DNA from: Lewinellaceae bacterium
GTDB lineage: Bacteria; Bacteroidota; Bacteroidia; Chitinophagales; Saprospiraceae
Direction: 5' to 3'
Length of the DNA stretch: 64,000 bases
Assembly: GCA_020636215.1 (NCBI GenBank)
Contig: JACJYG010000011.1
Coordinates: 124,001-188,000, forward strand
A program made the translations under genes and the position numbers. Shown in pieces: positions 17,497 to 25,088 of this stretch. Every line of letters begins with the position of its first letter. The stretch's first letter is position 1. The notes beneath the pieces are model-generated. The model saw nothing but the letters and a program-made list of their open reading frames with translations, did no database searches and was not told the origin of the DNA.

Positions 17497-19689
17497 TTAG
17501 CGTACAAACATCAGCTCCCGGTATTTCACCATTGGCCACTCGCGGTCGTCCACCAGGTATTCCAGGCGGTCGGCGTAAGTCCGGATGGCTTCCATCAGGG
17601 GCTTGACCTCAAAGCAGTAGGCCTTGGCCTTATCCGTGGGGTCTTCCACTTCGTTGGCTTTCTTGCGGGCCTCGGTCATGGCTTCCACGTTTTCCTTCAT
17701 CTTGTTCAAATTCCCGGAAATACGCTTAACGAGATCCAACTGAGCAGCATAGGTGCTCTCTGGCATACCTACCTCCTTCAATTGAAGGATGTTCTGCGTC
17801 AGCGTAGTCTGGTAATTGACAGCTGCGGGAAGAATATGGTTGATAACCATCTCACCCATGGTACGGGATTCAATCTGCAACTTCAGAATGTAGCTCTCGC
17901 ACATTACATCGTAGTGCGCATGAAGCTCACGCTCGGTGAACACACCGCTTCCAGTGAAGAGTTCTACAGCATCTTCGCGCAGATAAGCGCCGAGTGCATC
18001 CGGTGTATTGGGCAGGTTGCTCAGGCCGCGGCGGGCAGCTTCCGCCTTCCATTCTTCACTATAACCATCGCCTTCAAAGCGCACTGGCTTTGATTCAGTA
18101 ATGTAACGCTTCAAAATGGCAAGGATAGCGGTATCGCGGTCCATACCCGATTTCATCAATCCGTCGAGCTCTTTTTTGAAGTCCTGCAGCTGACGGCCAA
18201 CAATGGTGTTCATCACTGTCATGGGGGCGGCACAGTTCATGGAAGAACCCACCATACGGATCTCAAATTTATTGCCGGTAAAGGCGAAAGGCGAAGTCCG
18301 GTTCCGGTCGGTATTGTCCAGCTCGAGGTTCGGGATCTTGCTTAACAGGTCGAGCACCTCTTTCACACCGGCTTGGTCAGCATCGACGCCAGCTTCCAGG
18401 TGATCGAGCATCTTGGCGAGGGTATCCCCTACAAATACCGAGATAATAGCAGGCGGGGCCTCGTTGGCGCCCAATCGGTGGTCATTGGCAGCCGAAGCAA
18501 CACTGGCGCGCAGAATGTCGGCGTAGCGGTACACGGCCTGAATCGTATTGACAAAGAAGGTCAGGAACAAGAGGTTTTTGCCCGGCTGCTTGCCCGGAGA
18601 CAGAAGGTTCCGGCCTGTATTGGTCGCCATCGACCAGTTGTTGTGCTTACCAGAGCCATTGACGCCGGCGAAAGGCTTCTCATGCAACAGCACCCGAAGT
18701 TTATGGCGTTTGGCCACCCGGTCCATCACATCCATCAATAATTGGTTGTGGTCGACCGCCAGGTTGGTTTCCTCAAACATGGGCGCCATTTCGTATTGGC
18801 CGGGGCCCACTTCGTTGTGGCGGGTGCGGACCGGAATGCCCAGTTTGTGACACTCTGTTTCCAGGTCGCGCATAAAAGCGAAGACCCGCTCGGGAATAGA
18901 CCCGAAGTAATGGTCATCGAGTTGTTGCCCTTTTGGCGAATGCTTGCCCAGCAGCGTGCGGCCGGTCAGTAACAGGTCGGGACGGGCATTGAACAATGCC
19001 TCATCCACCAGGAAATACTCCTGTTCCCAGCCGAGGGTGGTGATCACGCGGGTAACGTTATCGTCAAAGAGTTGGCATACCGGTACAGCAGCCTGCTCAA
19101 TATAGGCCTGGGATTTGAGCAGCGGCAATTTGTAATCCAGCGCTTCACCGCCGTAGGTCACGAAAATAGTAGGAATGCAAAGGGTTTTGCCTTCCACCAG
19201 TTCAAGAATGAAGGCAGGAGAAGAAGGATCCCATGCCGTGTAGCCCCGGGCTTCAAAGGTAGACCGCAGGCCGCCGCCCGGAAAACTGGAACCATCGGGC
19301 TCCTGCTGTACCAGGGTATCGCCGGTGAATTCTTCCGAGACTTTGCCATCTGGTGACAATTGGAAGAAAGAATCGTGTTTTTCTGCAGTGCGGCCGGTTA
19401 GCGGTTGGAACCAGTGCGTGTAATGGGTAGCCCCATTGTCGAGCGACCAGCGCTTCATAGCGTCGGCTACTATATCGGCGTCCTCGCGGGAAAGCTTGGC
19501 GCCGGATTGAATAGCCAGCTTGACATTACTGAAGGCTTCTTCAGTCATGTACTCTTTCATGGCCTTGTCATTAAAGACATTGCAGCCAAAAAAGTTGGAG
19601 ATCCTGACATCCGGGACATCGACGTACTCTAGTTCAAAGCCCGAACGGTTGAGGATAGTGTCTAATGCTTGAAATCGGGAAAGACTCAT
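17497..19689 (-). CDS. glnN: Glutamine synthetase type III
   Basis: A 730-residue ATP-dependent glutamate-ammonia ligase of the GSIII class, a cytoplasmic enzyme that fixes ammonium. The N-terminal GSIII domain is recognisable (RISNFFGCNVFNDKAMKEYM, THYTHWFQPLTGRTAEKHDSF). The catalytic half has GWEQEYFLVDEALF, the metal/ATP region RHNEVGPGQYEMAPMFEETN, and NGSGKHNNWSMATNTG. The length (about 730) is that of GSIII and much longer than GSI or GSII. It is downstream of the broken GSII gene on the same strand, with a palindromic element and another structured segment in between. With GSII damaged, GSIII is probably the working glutamine synthetase in this region. Confidence 0.97.
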   Translation of the reverse strand: MSLSRFQALDTILNRSGFELEYVDVPDVRISNFFGCNVFNDKAMKEYMTEEAFSNVKLAIQSGAKLSREDADIVADAMKRWSLDNGATHYTHWFQPLTGRTAEKHDSFFQLSPDGKVSEEFTGDTLVQQEPDGSSFPGGGLRSTFEARGYTAWDPSSPAFILELVEGKTLCIPTIFVTYGGEALDYKLPLLKSQAYIEQAAVPVCQLFDDNVTRVITTLGWEQEYFLVDEALFNARPDLLLTGRTLLGKHSPKGQQLDDHYFGSIPERVFAFMRDLETECHKLGIPVRTRHNEVGPGQYEMAPMFEETNLAVDHNQLLMDVMDRVAKRHKLRVLLHEKPFAGVNGSGKHNNWSMATNTGRNLLSPGKQPGKNLLFLTFFVNTIQAVYRYADILRASVASAANDHRLGANEAPPAIISVFVGDTLAKMLDHLEAGVDADQAGVKEVLDLLSKIPNLELDNTDRNRTSPFAFTGNKFEIRMVGSSMNCAAPMTVMNTIVGRQLQDFKKELDGLMKSGMDRDTAILAILKRYITESKPVRFEGDGYSEEWKAEAARRGLSNLPNTPDALGAYLREDAVELFTGSGVFTERELHAHYDVMCESYILKLQIESRTMGEMVINHILPAAVNYQTTLTQNILQLKEVGMPESTYAAQLDLVKRISGNLNKMKENVEAMTEARKKANEVEDPTDKAKAYCFEVKPLMEAIRTYADRLEYLVDDREWPMVKYRELMFVR

Positions 19690-19730
19690 AGGAAATATGC
19701 AAATTATGTGGTTTAAAAATATCAGCTCTA

Positions 19731-19893
19731 AGAAGCTGTTTGAATTTGGTTTTTAGAATTTATTATAGGCTATTTTTTCGTCAATCAAGGCTCTTTTTGA
19801 GCCTCGTACCCATAGGTACGGGGCGAAAAAAAGCCGCAGAGTGGCGGAAAAAGAGGCATAATAAAACTGAAGGACTAAATTCAAACAGCTTCT
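19731..19893. repeat. 163-bp palindromic element, copy A
   Basis: It has perfect 17-bp terminal inverted repeats AGAAGCTGTTTGAATTT (19731-19747) and its complement (19877-19893). The centre has a CGTACC-CATA-GGTACG hairpin flanked by T-rich/A-rich arms. Its reverse complement aligns end to end with the copy at 51792-51954 and has the same length. It lies 42 bp upstream of the glnN start. It has no coding capacity and no transposase. Confidence 0.9.
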
Positions 19894-20021
19894 AAATAAT
19901 AAAACTTGAAAGGCCCACCCAGAAGTTCGATGCCCTTTCAAGTCAGGCAGGTTAATATTCTGCCCCGTATGATGGTAAAATTAACGCTTTTTAAGCGTAG
20001 ACCTTTTTATTTAATTTTAAA

Positions 20022-20097
20022 TCAGCTCAAAACTGCCCCCGCAGCCGAGGCTGCGGGGCAGGAAAATGGCATATTCCTATGCAGGAACTAGAGCTGA
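20022..20097. other. Structured segment, terminator or three-way-junction RNA
   Basis: Outer stem TCAGCTC (20022-20028) / GAGCTGA (20091-20097) encloses a strong hairpin (CTGCCCC..GCAGCC-GA-GGCTGCGGGGCAG, 20033-20061) and a small hairpin GCATA-TTCC-TATGC (20069-20082). The simplest reading is the terminator of the GSII pseudogene on the minus strand (stem followed by TTTTGAGC). The nested arrangement would also fit a folded RNA in the region upstream of glnN. Confidence 0.5.
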
Positions 20098-20153
20098 ATT
20101 AAAGATCAAGTGAATAGGCAAAACTGCACGGCTAAACTTCATCTTCAGCGGCT

Positions 20154-21211
20154 CTATTTTACAAGGACGCCATTTCCATTTTGATGTACAGGAGCCATCA
20201 CCTCGGCCATCTTGACCGTTTTAATGATACGCGCCGCCACCTTGTATGGGTCGGCCGCAGAGTTCGGGCGCCGGTCTTCCAACCATCCTTTCCAGCCATT
20301 TTCTACTGTAGCAATGGGAATGCGGATGGAAGCGCCCCGGTCTGAAACGCCATAGCTGAATTTATCGATAGACTGAGTTTCGTGTAACCCGGTCAGGCGC
20401 AGGTGGTTGTCGGCGCCATAGGCGTCAATATGGGCCTTGATGATCTCAGGAGATACTCCGAAGGCCTGGCAGACTGTGTCATAAGCCCCTTTACTACCAG
20501 CATTCCGGAGCAGAGAGTTGGAGAAGTTGGCGTGCATACCGGACCCGTTCCAGTCGCCAGACACCGGCTTACAGTGCCAGTTGATAGCCAGCCCGTATTT
20601 TTCAGCGGTTCTTTCAATGAGGTACCGAGCCACCCATACCTGGTCGCCCGCGTCCTTAGCGCCTTTGGAAAATATCTGGAACTCCCATTGTCCGGTCGCT
20701 ACCTCGGCGTTGATCCCTTCAACATTGAGGTGGCATCGAGACAAAGGTCGAGGTGTTCCTCAATGATCTCGCGGCAAAAGGCCTTTCCGGCGCCTACGGA
20801 GCAATAATATGGCCTTTGTGGAGCCGGGTAACCGCTTACTGGGAAGCCCAGTGGTTTATCCGTTTCCAGATCCCAAAGGAAGTACTCCTGTTCGAAGCCG
20901 AACCAAAAATCGTTGTCATCATCATCGATCAGCGCCCGGCCGTTCGACGGATGGGGGTCCCATCCGCATTCAGCACCTCGCACATGACGAGAAAACCGTT
21001 TTACGGGCAGGGTCCGGGAAAAGCGCTACAGGCTGCAGCAAGCAGTCGGAAGAACCTCCGGGGCTTGCTCTGTAGAACTCCCATCGAACGACCACATAGG
21101 GCAATCGTCGAGTTTACCGCTAAAACCTTTAATGATCTTGGTTTTGCTGCGCAGGCTCTGCGTGGGCTTGTACCCATCGAGCCAAATGTATTCCAGCTTG
21201 AATTTTTCCAT
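20154..21211 (-). pseudogene. Glutamine synthetase type II (eukaryote-like), frameshifted
   Basis: The three reading frames together spell one GSII enzyme of about 345 residues. It starts MEKFKLEYIWLDGYKP with WSFDGSST, continues through PHPSNGRALIDDDDNDFWFG and FEQEYFLWD, and ends with the intact catalytic half NVEGINAEVATGQWEF, WHCKPVSGDWNGSGMHAN and RGASIRIPI. Four single-base deletions are needed to restore the frame: near 21061 in a C run, near 20999 in an A run, near 20956 in a C run and near 20731 (GCC-ACC). Two normally invariant Gly residues are also changed (GYPAPQR; AFCRE for AYGRE). It would be a working GSII if these were sequencing errors; otherwise it is a decaying duplicate of the GlnN function. 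Confidence 0.88.
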
Positions 21212-21283
21212 ATTAGAGGTTTGTTTTTATGTTAATGAATATTTTTTTCTGCCAGGAGCCTTATGAGTCTTATGGGTCAGAAT

Positions 21284-21433
21284 GTCTGTGTGTTGGTCTT
21301 GTGTGTCTTGTGTGTCTTGTGTGTCTTGTCTTGTGTCTTGTTGGTCTTGTTGTGTCTTGTTGGTCTTGTGTGTCTTGTTGTCTTGTGTGTCTTGTGTGGT
21401 CTTGTGTGTCTTGTGGTCTTGTTGGTCTTGTGT
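21284..21433. repeat. CTTGTGTGT tandem array
   Basis: About 150 bp of imperfect 9-bp units (CTTGTGTGT, with CTTGTTGGT and CTTGTTGTGT variants). Frames through it give only Cys/Val/Leu/Ser repeats and are not genes. It begins about 70 bp upstream of the GSII pseudogene start. Confidence 0.9.
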
Positions 21434-21436
21434 AAC

Positions 21437-21692
21437 GTACCAGACATTCAGACGTACCAGACCAGACACACCAGACACACCAGACATTCAGACAGACCTG
21501 ACGTTCAGGCCCACTTAACGTACCAGACATTCAGACGTACCAGACACACCAGACATTCAGACCCACCAGACATTCTGACGTACCAGACATTCAGACGTTC
21601 TGACGTACCAGACATTCTGACCCACCAGACATTCTGACGTACCAGACACACCAGACATTCTGACCCACCAGACACACCAGACATTCTGACGT
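21437..21692. repeat. CCAGACACA / CCAGACATTCTGACGTA tandem array
   Basis: About 255 bp made of two alternating words, CCAGACACA and CCAGACATTC(T/A)GAC(GTA/CCA). Many units contain the inverted word pair CAGAcattCTG or CAGACgttCTG. The unit CCAGACACA is close to the complement of CTTGTGTGT in the preceding array, so the two arrays are roughly inverted relative to each other. It ends 8 bp before the porin stop. Confidence 0.9.
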
Positions 21693-21699
21693 TTCGCCC

Positions 21700-22809
21700 C
21701 TAAAAAGCATACACCGCCGCCAGCAGCGCCACCGGCAAAGTCTTCGTAAATTTCCCGTCTGCATCCGGGAAAGCATCTTCTGCTGCCATATCTGCCCGGA
21801 ACTCCGGGATTATGGTCAGGGGGCCTACGTGGAAGTTGCCGGAAACAGTCAGGCTGATCACATTGTCGTCGGCCAGGCCGAGGATGTCTCCGTCCGGATC
21901 GCCGATGTATTCCCCGCGAAAGGCCAGGGTAAAGGCTTCACTAACCACATAGTTGGCATAGAGCGCTGCGCCATACCAATTGGTGTTGTCGCCTTCGCTC
22001 AGTACACTGGTTTTGGAAGTAGCATTCAGCCCCAACCCCAGTTTTTCAGTAAGCTGGTAAGTTGCCGTGAGGTCAACCTGATGGCCAACGACACTGGCAG
22101 TCAGGCTGTCCCCTTCTACATTCTTCCCGCCCAGATAGTTGAGGAATACGCCGAAATTGCCTCCGGTGTAGGATAATTGGGCGCCAATGTGTTTACCAGG
22201 GGTAAAATCGACCTTGCTGTCCGTGTCGTCAAACACCCCTACCATGGCGCCAAAGTTTTCACTCAGGCTGAAGTCCGCCTTTAGGCCCGTATGGTAGAAG
22301 GGGCCATTGGAGAACATGTAGGAGGTGCTGTAATTCATATTGCCCGGGGCATCGATCAATTCATAGCCAACGAAAGTGCCGAAATTTCCAAGGGTCAGCT
22401 TTACCCAATCGGCCGGGTTGTAAGTCACATATAACTGTTTGATGGCGGACAGGGTAGTACCACTGAACCCATTGGCCACTTCGGCGCGCGGCCCAACGGC
22501 CAGATCTACCATAAAGCCCACCTTACCTTCCCGGGAAATCGCCACATTGGCCATGCCCAGAGTAAAGGAGTTGTGGGTGCCGGTGAAACTGGTCGGCAAG
22601 GAATTTTCCGTAAAACTATACGCATAGTAGGCATCTACAGCGCCGGAAATCGTAAAAGGCAATGGCGATTTTTCCGGTTCCGGCTCCGCTGCAGCATTTT
22701 CTACTAATGCTGGTTTATCCGCCACCAGTAAGGCTTCCTGAGCGTGAAGAATCAGGCTCCAGTTGTCAAAGAACAAAAGCAGGAATAGGGTACACTTTAG
22801 TACTCGCAT
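21700..22809 (-). CDS. Outer-membrane porin, BBP2-like
   Basis: A 369-residue outer-membrane beta-barrel of the putative beta-barrel porin 2 type. A signal peptide (about 1-23, ending LHAQ) and a short Ala/Glu/Pro linker precede a barrel (about 50-369) of alternating strands. These include ISGAVDAYYAYSF, GMANVAISREGKVGFMVDLAVGP, IKQLYVTYNPADWVKLTLGNFG and a final LPVALLAAVYAF ending in Phe, as outer-membrane barrels do. In related bacteria such porins often accompany ammonium transport genes. Here it follows PII and Amt on the same strand, so it may let ammonium or small nitrogen compounds into the periplasm. Substrate is inferred from context only. Confidence 0.85.
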   Translation of the reverse strand: MRVLKCTLFLLLFFDNWSLILHAQEALLVADKPALVENAAAEPEPEKSPLPFTISGAVDAYYAYSFTENSLPTSFTGTHNSFTLGMANVAISREGKVGFMVDLAVGPRAEVANGFSGTTLSAIKQLYVTYNPADWVKLTLGNFGTFVGYELIDAPGNMNYSTSYMFSNGPFYHTGLKADFSLSENFGAMVGVFDDTDSKVDFTPGKHIGAQLSYTGGNFGVFLNYLGGKNVEGDSLTASVVGHQVDLTATYQLTEKLGLGLNATSKTSVLSEGDNTNWYGAALYANYVVSEAFTLAFRGEYIGDPDGDILGLADDNVISLTVSGNFHVGPLTIIPEFRADMAAEDAFPDADGKFTKTLPVALLAAVYAF

Positions 22810-22864
22810 AGCACATTAATTTTGAGGGTGATCAAAAAGATTTGATGCCAGCACGGCAACAATA

Positions 22865-22878
22865 ACAGGCTAGCCTGT
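22865..22878. promoter_or_regulatory. Palindrome upstream of the porin gene
   Basis: ACAGGCTAGCCTGT is a perfect 14-bp palindrome 55 bp upstream of the porin start, a plausible dimer-binding operator. No matching second copy was noticed in the window, so the regulator is unknown. Confidence 0.4.
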
Positions 22879-22938
22879 CAGAAAGCCAGGCCAGGCAACT
22901 GGACCGCCGGCAAACCTTGATCTAAATCCTCAAAATTG

Positions 22939-22970
22939 TTTGGAGAAAGCTCCCCTAACCCGTAACTTTG
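22939..22970 (+). promoter_or_regulatory. Bacteroidota-type promoter for an orphan transcript
   Basis: TTTG (22939-22942), a 20-bp spacer and TAACTTTG (22963-22970) match the Bacteroidota housekeeping consensus TTTG-N19-21-TAnnTTTG exactly. It points along the plus strand, where no protein gene follows; a strong terminator lies 41 bp downstream. Confidence 0.7.
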
Positions 22971-22976
22971 AGTTGC

Positions 22977-23041
22977 GTATAATCAAGATTTCGGTTCGCC
23001 GAGGTCTTGTGGCTCCCGGGAAACCGGGAGCCTTTTTTTTT
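22977..23041 (+). ncRNA. Candidate small RNA of about 65 nt
   Basis: This is the stretch between the predicted start (about 7 nt after the -7 box) and the end of a T run. It contains a TCGG-TTCG-CCGA hairpin (22990-23001) and a 9-bp GC-rich stem with a GAAA tetraloop (GGCTCCCGG / CCGGGAGCC, 23011-23032), followed by nine T, a classical intrinsic terminator on the plus strand. It lies between amt and the porin, opposite to both, with no reading frame. The transcript is predicted, not shown; alternatively the stem is only the bidirectional end of amt. Confidence 0.55.
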
Positions 23042-23048
23042 GCTTGTA

Positions 23049-24305
23049 TTACTTAGCCATTTCGAAGGCAGCCGCCGGCTGCTCGTTGACCGATTCTCCG
23101 TAGGCATGCATTTCATGCTCGGCCACATCCAGGCCTTTTTCTTCCTCTTCTTCTGATACGCGGATGCCCATGGTTTTCTTCAGGATAAACATGGTTCCGA
23201 AAGCAAAAGCGAAGGTGAAAGCGCCGATGGCCAGAGTGCCGTAGAGTTGCGTAAGGAACTGCCCCAAACCGGCTTTGGCGCCGAAAATGCCAACCGCCAG
23301 CGTACCCCAAACACCACAAGCCAGGTGCACAGATGTGGCGCCTACCGGGTCGTCGATCTTGATGCGGTCAAAAAAGACTACCGCAAAGGGAATGATAGTG
23401 CCGGCGATGGCGCCGATAAGGATCGCCTCGCCCGGGCTCATTAGGTCAGCCCCGGCAGTAATACCGACCAGGCCGCCCAGAATGCCGTTTAGCACCATCG
23501 ACAGGTCATGGGATTTGAAAAGCATGTAAGAGACAAAAAAGGCTGCAACAGCGCCGGCAGCAGCGGCCAGCGAAGTGGTTACAAATACCAGCGATACAGC
23601 AACCGGGTCGGCCGATAGCACGGATCCGCCATTGAAACCAAACCAGCCAAACCATAAGAGGAATACGCCCATCGCGGCCAGCGGCATGCTATGCCCCGGG
23701 ATCGGCTTGATTCCCTCCTTGGTATACTTGCCTCGCCGGGCGCCCAACAATATCACTGCTGCCAATGCACCCCAACCTCCTACTGCGTGTACAAGGGTCG
23801 AACCGGCGAAATCATAAAAACCAGCCTCATTGAGCCAGCCGCCGCCCCATTTCCACATGCCGGTGATAGGGTAACTGATAGCTACAAAAACTGTAGCAAA
23901 AAGCAGAAACGACCCCAGTTTGATCCGTTCGGCAACAGCCCCGGAAACAATTGTAGCCGCAGTGGCGGCAAACATGGCCTGGAAGATAAAATCCGTCCAA
24001 TAGGTATAGTGGCCATCCGCATAGGCAATGGCTCCGGCATCTCCTTCCGGCATACTCAGCCCAAAGCCGGCAAAACCGAAAAAGCCGCCTCCCTCACCGC
24101 CCGGGTACATCAGGCCAAAACCAATGACGTAATAGGTCAATAACCCAATGGAAATGATCATCGTGTTTTTGAAAAGAATATTGACGGCGTTCTTTCGCTG
24201 AACAAAGCCAGCTTCCAAGGTGGCAAAACCTAAGTGCATAATGAAAACCAGTGCAGTAGCAACCAGCATCCATACATTATTTGCAGTGAATAATGCCTCA
24301 TTCAT
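23049..24305 (-). CDS. amt: Ammonium transporter
   Basis: A 418-residue Amt/Mep/Rh channel of about 11 membrane segments that conducts ammonium across the inner membrane. ATG at 24305 (MNEALFTANNVWML) is used; the frame upstream reaches only a TTG. It has the key pore motif DFAGSTLVHAVGGWGA (Asp160/His168 equivalents), the second pore His in ATSVHLACGVWG, and FNGGSVLSADP. The cytoplasmic tail carries a run of Glu and is longer than the minimum. The PII gene is directly upstream on the same strand, the usual glnK-amtB pairing in reversed order, so gating by PII is expected. Confidence 0.96.
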   Translation of the reverse strand: MNEALFTANNVWMLVATALVFIMHLGFATLEAGFVQRKNAVNILFKNTMIISIGLLTYYVIGFGLMYPGGEGGGFFGFAGFGLSMPEGDAGAIAYADGHYTYWTDFIFQAMFAATAATIVSGAVAERIKLGSFLLFATVFVAISYPITGMWKWGGGWLNEAGFYDFAGSTLVHAVGGWGALAAVILLGARRGKYTKEGIKPIPGHSMPLAAMGVFLLWFGWFGFNGGSVLSADPVAVSLVFVTTSLAAAAGAVAAFFVSYMLFKSHDLSMVLNGILGGLVGITAGADLMSPGEAILIGAIAGTIIPFAVVFFDRIKIDDPVGATSVHLACGVWGTLAVGIFGAKAGLGQFLTQLYGTLAIGAFTFAFAFGTMFILKKTMGIRVSEEEEEKGLDVAEHEMHAYGESVNEQPAAAFEMAK

Positions 24306-24494
24306 GATTATTCTGTTGTTGGTGTTAGACAATCTTTACTTAAATAGTCGCAATCTGGCTTCTTCTGGAAAGGGAGGGAAAAACGGGCAGGCAGGAAAAC
24401 AGGATGTTTTTTCAGCAATAGCTACTTAAACAAGGGGGATTTTTCCTGTACATTCGGTCCTGCATGTTTATTGTTGGGTTGAACCATCCGGGCT

Positions 24495-24833
24495 TTATAC
24501 GGCCTCGGCGCCGGTTTCGGCCGTCCGGATACGGACAACCTCCTGAACATCGATAATGGATATCTTACCATCTCCAACCTGGCCGGTACGGGCCGACTCG
24601 AGTATAGCGTTGACAATACTTTCAACCATGTCCTCGCTGGTGAGGATGTCCAGTTGTAAACGGGCGATGTAATCGGAATCGTAGCTGCTGCCCCGATACA
24701 TGATCTTTTCACCCTTCTGCAGCCCGTAGCCCTTTACTTCTTTAAGGGTGAAAAAGCGCACGCCGATCTTGGCCAGCGTATCACGTACTTGTTCAAAACG
24801 GGACAGGCGGATTATTGCCTCTATTTTCTTCAT
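24495..24833 (-). CDS. glnB: Nitrogen regulatory protein PII
   Basis: A 112-residue trimeric PII signal protein, the same length as E. coli GlnB. ATG at 24833 gives the standard start MKKIEAIIR. The T loop contains YRGSSYDSDY with a Tyr at position 51, the residue uridylylated in proteobacteria. The B loop TGQVGDGKISI and C-terminal VVRIRTAETG are typical ATP/2-oxoglutarate-binding segments. It lies 189 bp upstream of amt, so it should block or open the ammonium channel according to nitrogen status and may also act on glutamine synthetase. GlnB versus GlnK cannot be decided from sequence; the amt neighbour favours a GlnK-like role. Confidence 0.95.
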   Translation of the reverse strand: MKKIEAIIRLSRFEQVRDTLAKIGVRFFTLKEVKGYGLQKGEKIMYRGSSYDSDYIARLQLDILTSEDMVESIVNAILESARTGQVGDGKISIIDVQEVVRIRTAETGAEAV

Positions 24834-24930
24834 TTTGATTACTTTTGTAGTTGTACAAATGACTAAAGCCCGGGAAGGGGATATCCCCCCGATTTTTTTC
24901 TTGAAAGCCTTATTTGGTGTATTGATAGTA

Positions 24931-24938
24931 CAAAAGTA
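24931..24938 (-). promoter_or_regulatory. Promoter -7 box upstream of PII
   Basis: On the minus strand TACTTTTG matches TAnnTTTG exactly, about 100 bp before the PII start. The -33 position has no good TTTG, so the promoter may need an activator, as nitrogen genes often do. Confidence 0.35.
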
Positions 24939-25088
24939 AGGCCCTCTTTCCGGCTGCACGATTGAATTTTCTGCGTCAATGTGATGCCTACGGCGCCCGC
25001 CTTAACCAATAAACAACTGAATACCAATGCCTTAATCACCTCATTCGATGTTATATTCAAAGCTGCATTCGGACCTCATACTGAAACT

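Noticed and set aside
20699..21211. Separate small genes in the glutamine synthetase II region
   Set aside because: The fragments join into one GSII protein once single-base losses are restored; they are pieces of one damaged gene.
21229..21637. Cys/Val and Thr/Arg/His ORFs in the word arrays
   Set aside because: Open only because the tandem words lack stops; no coding signature.
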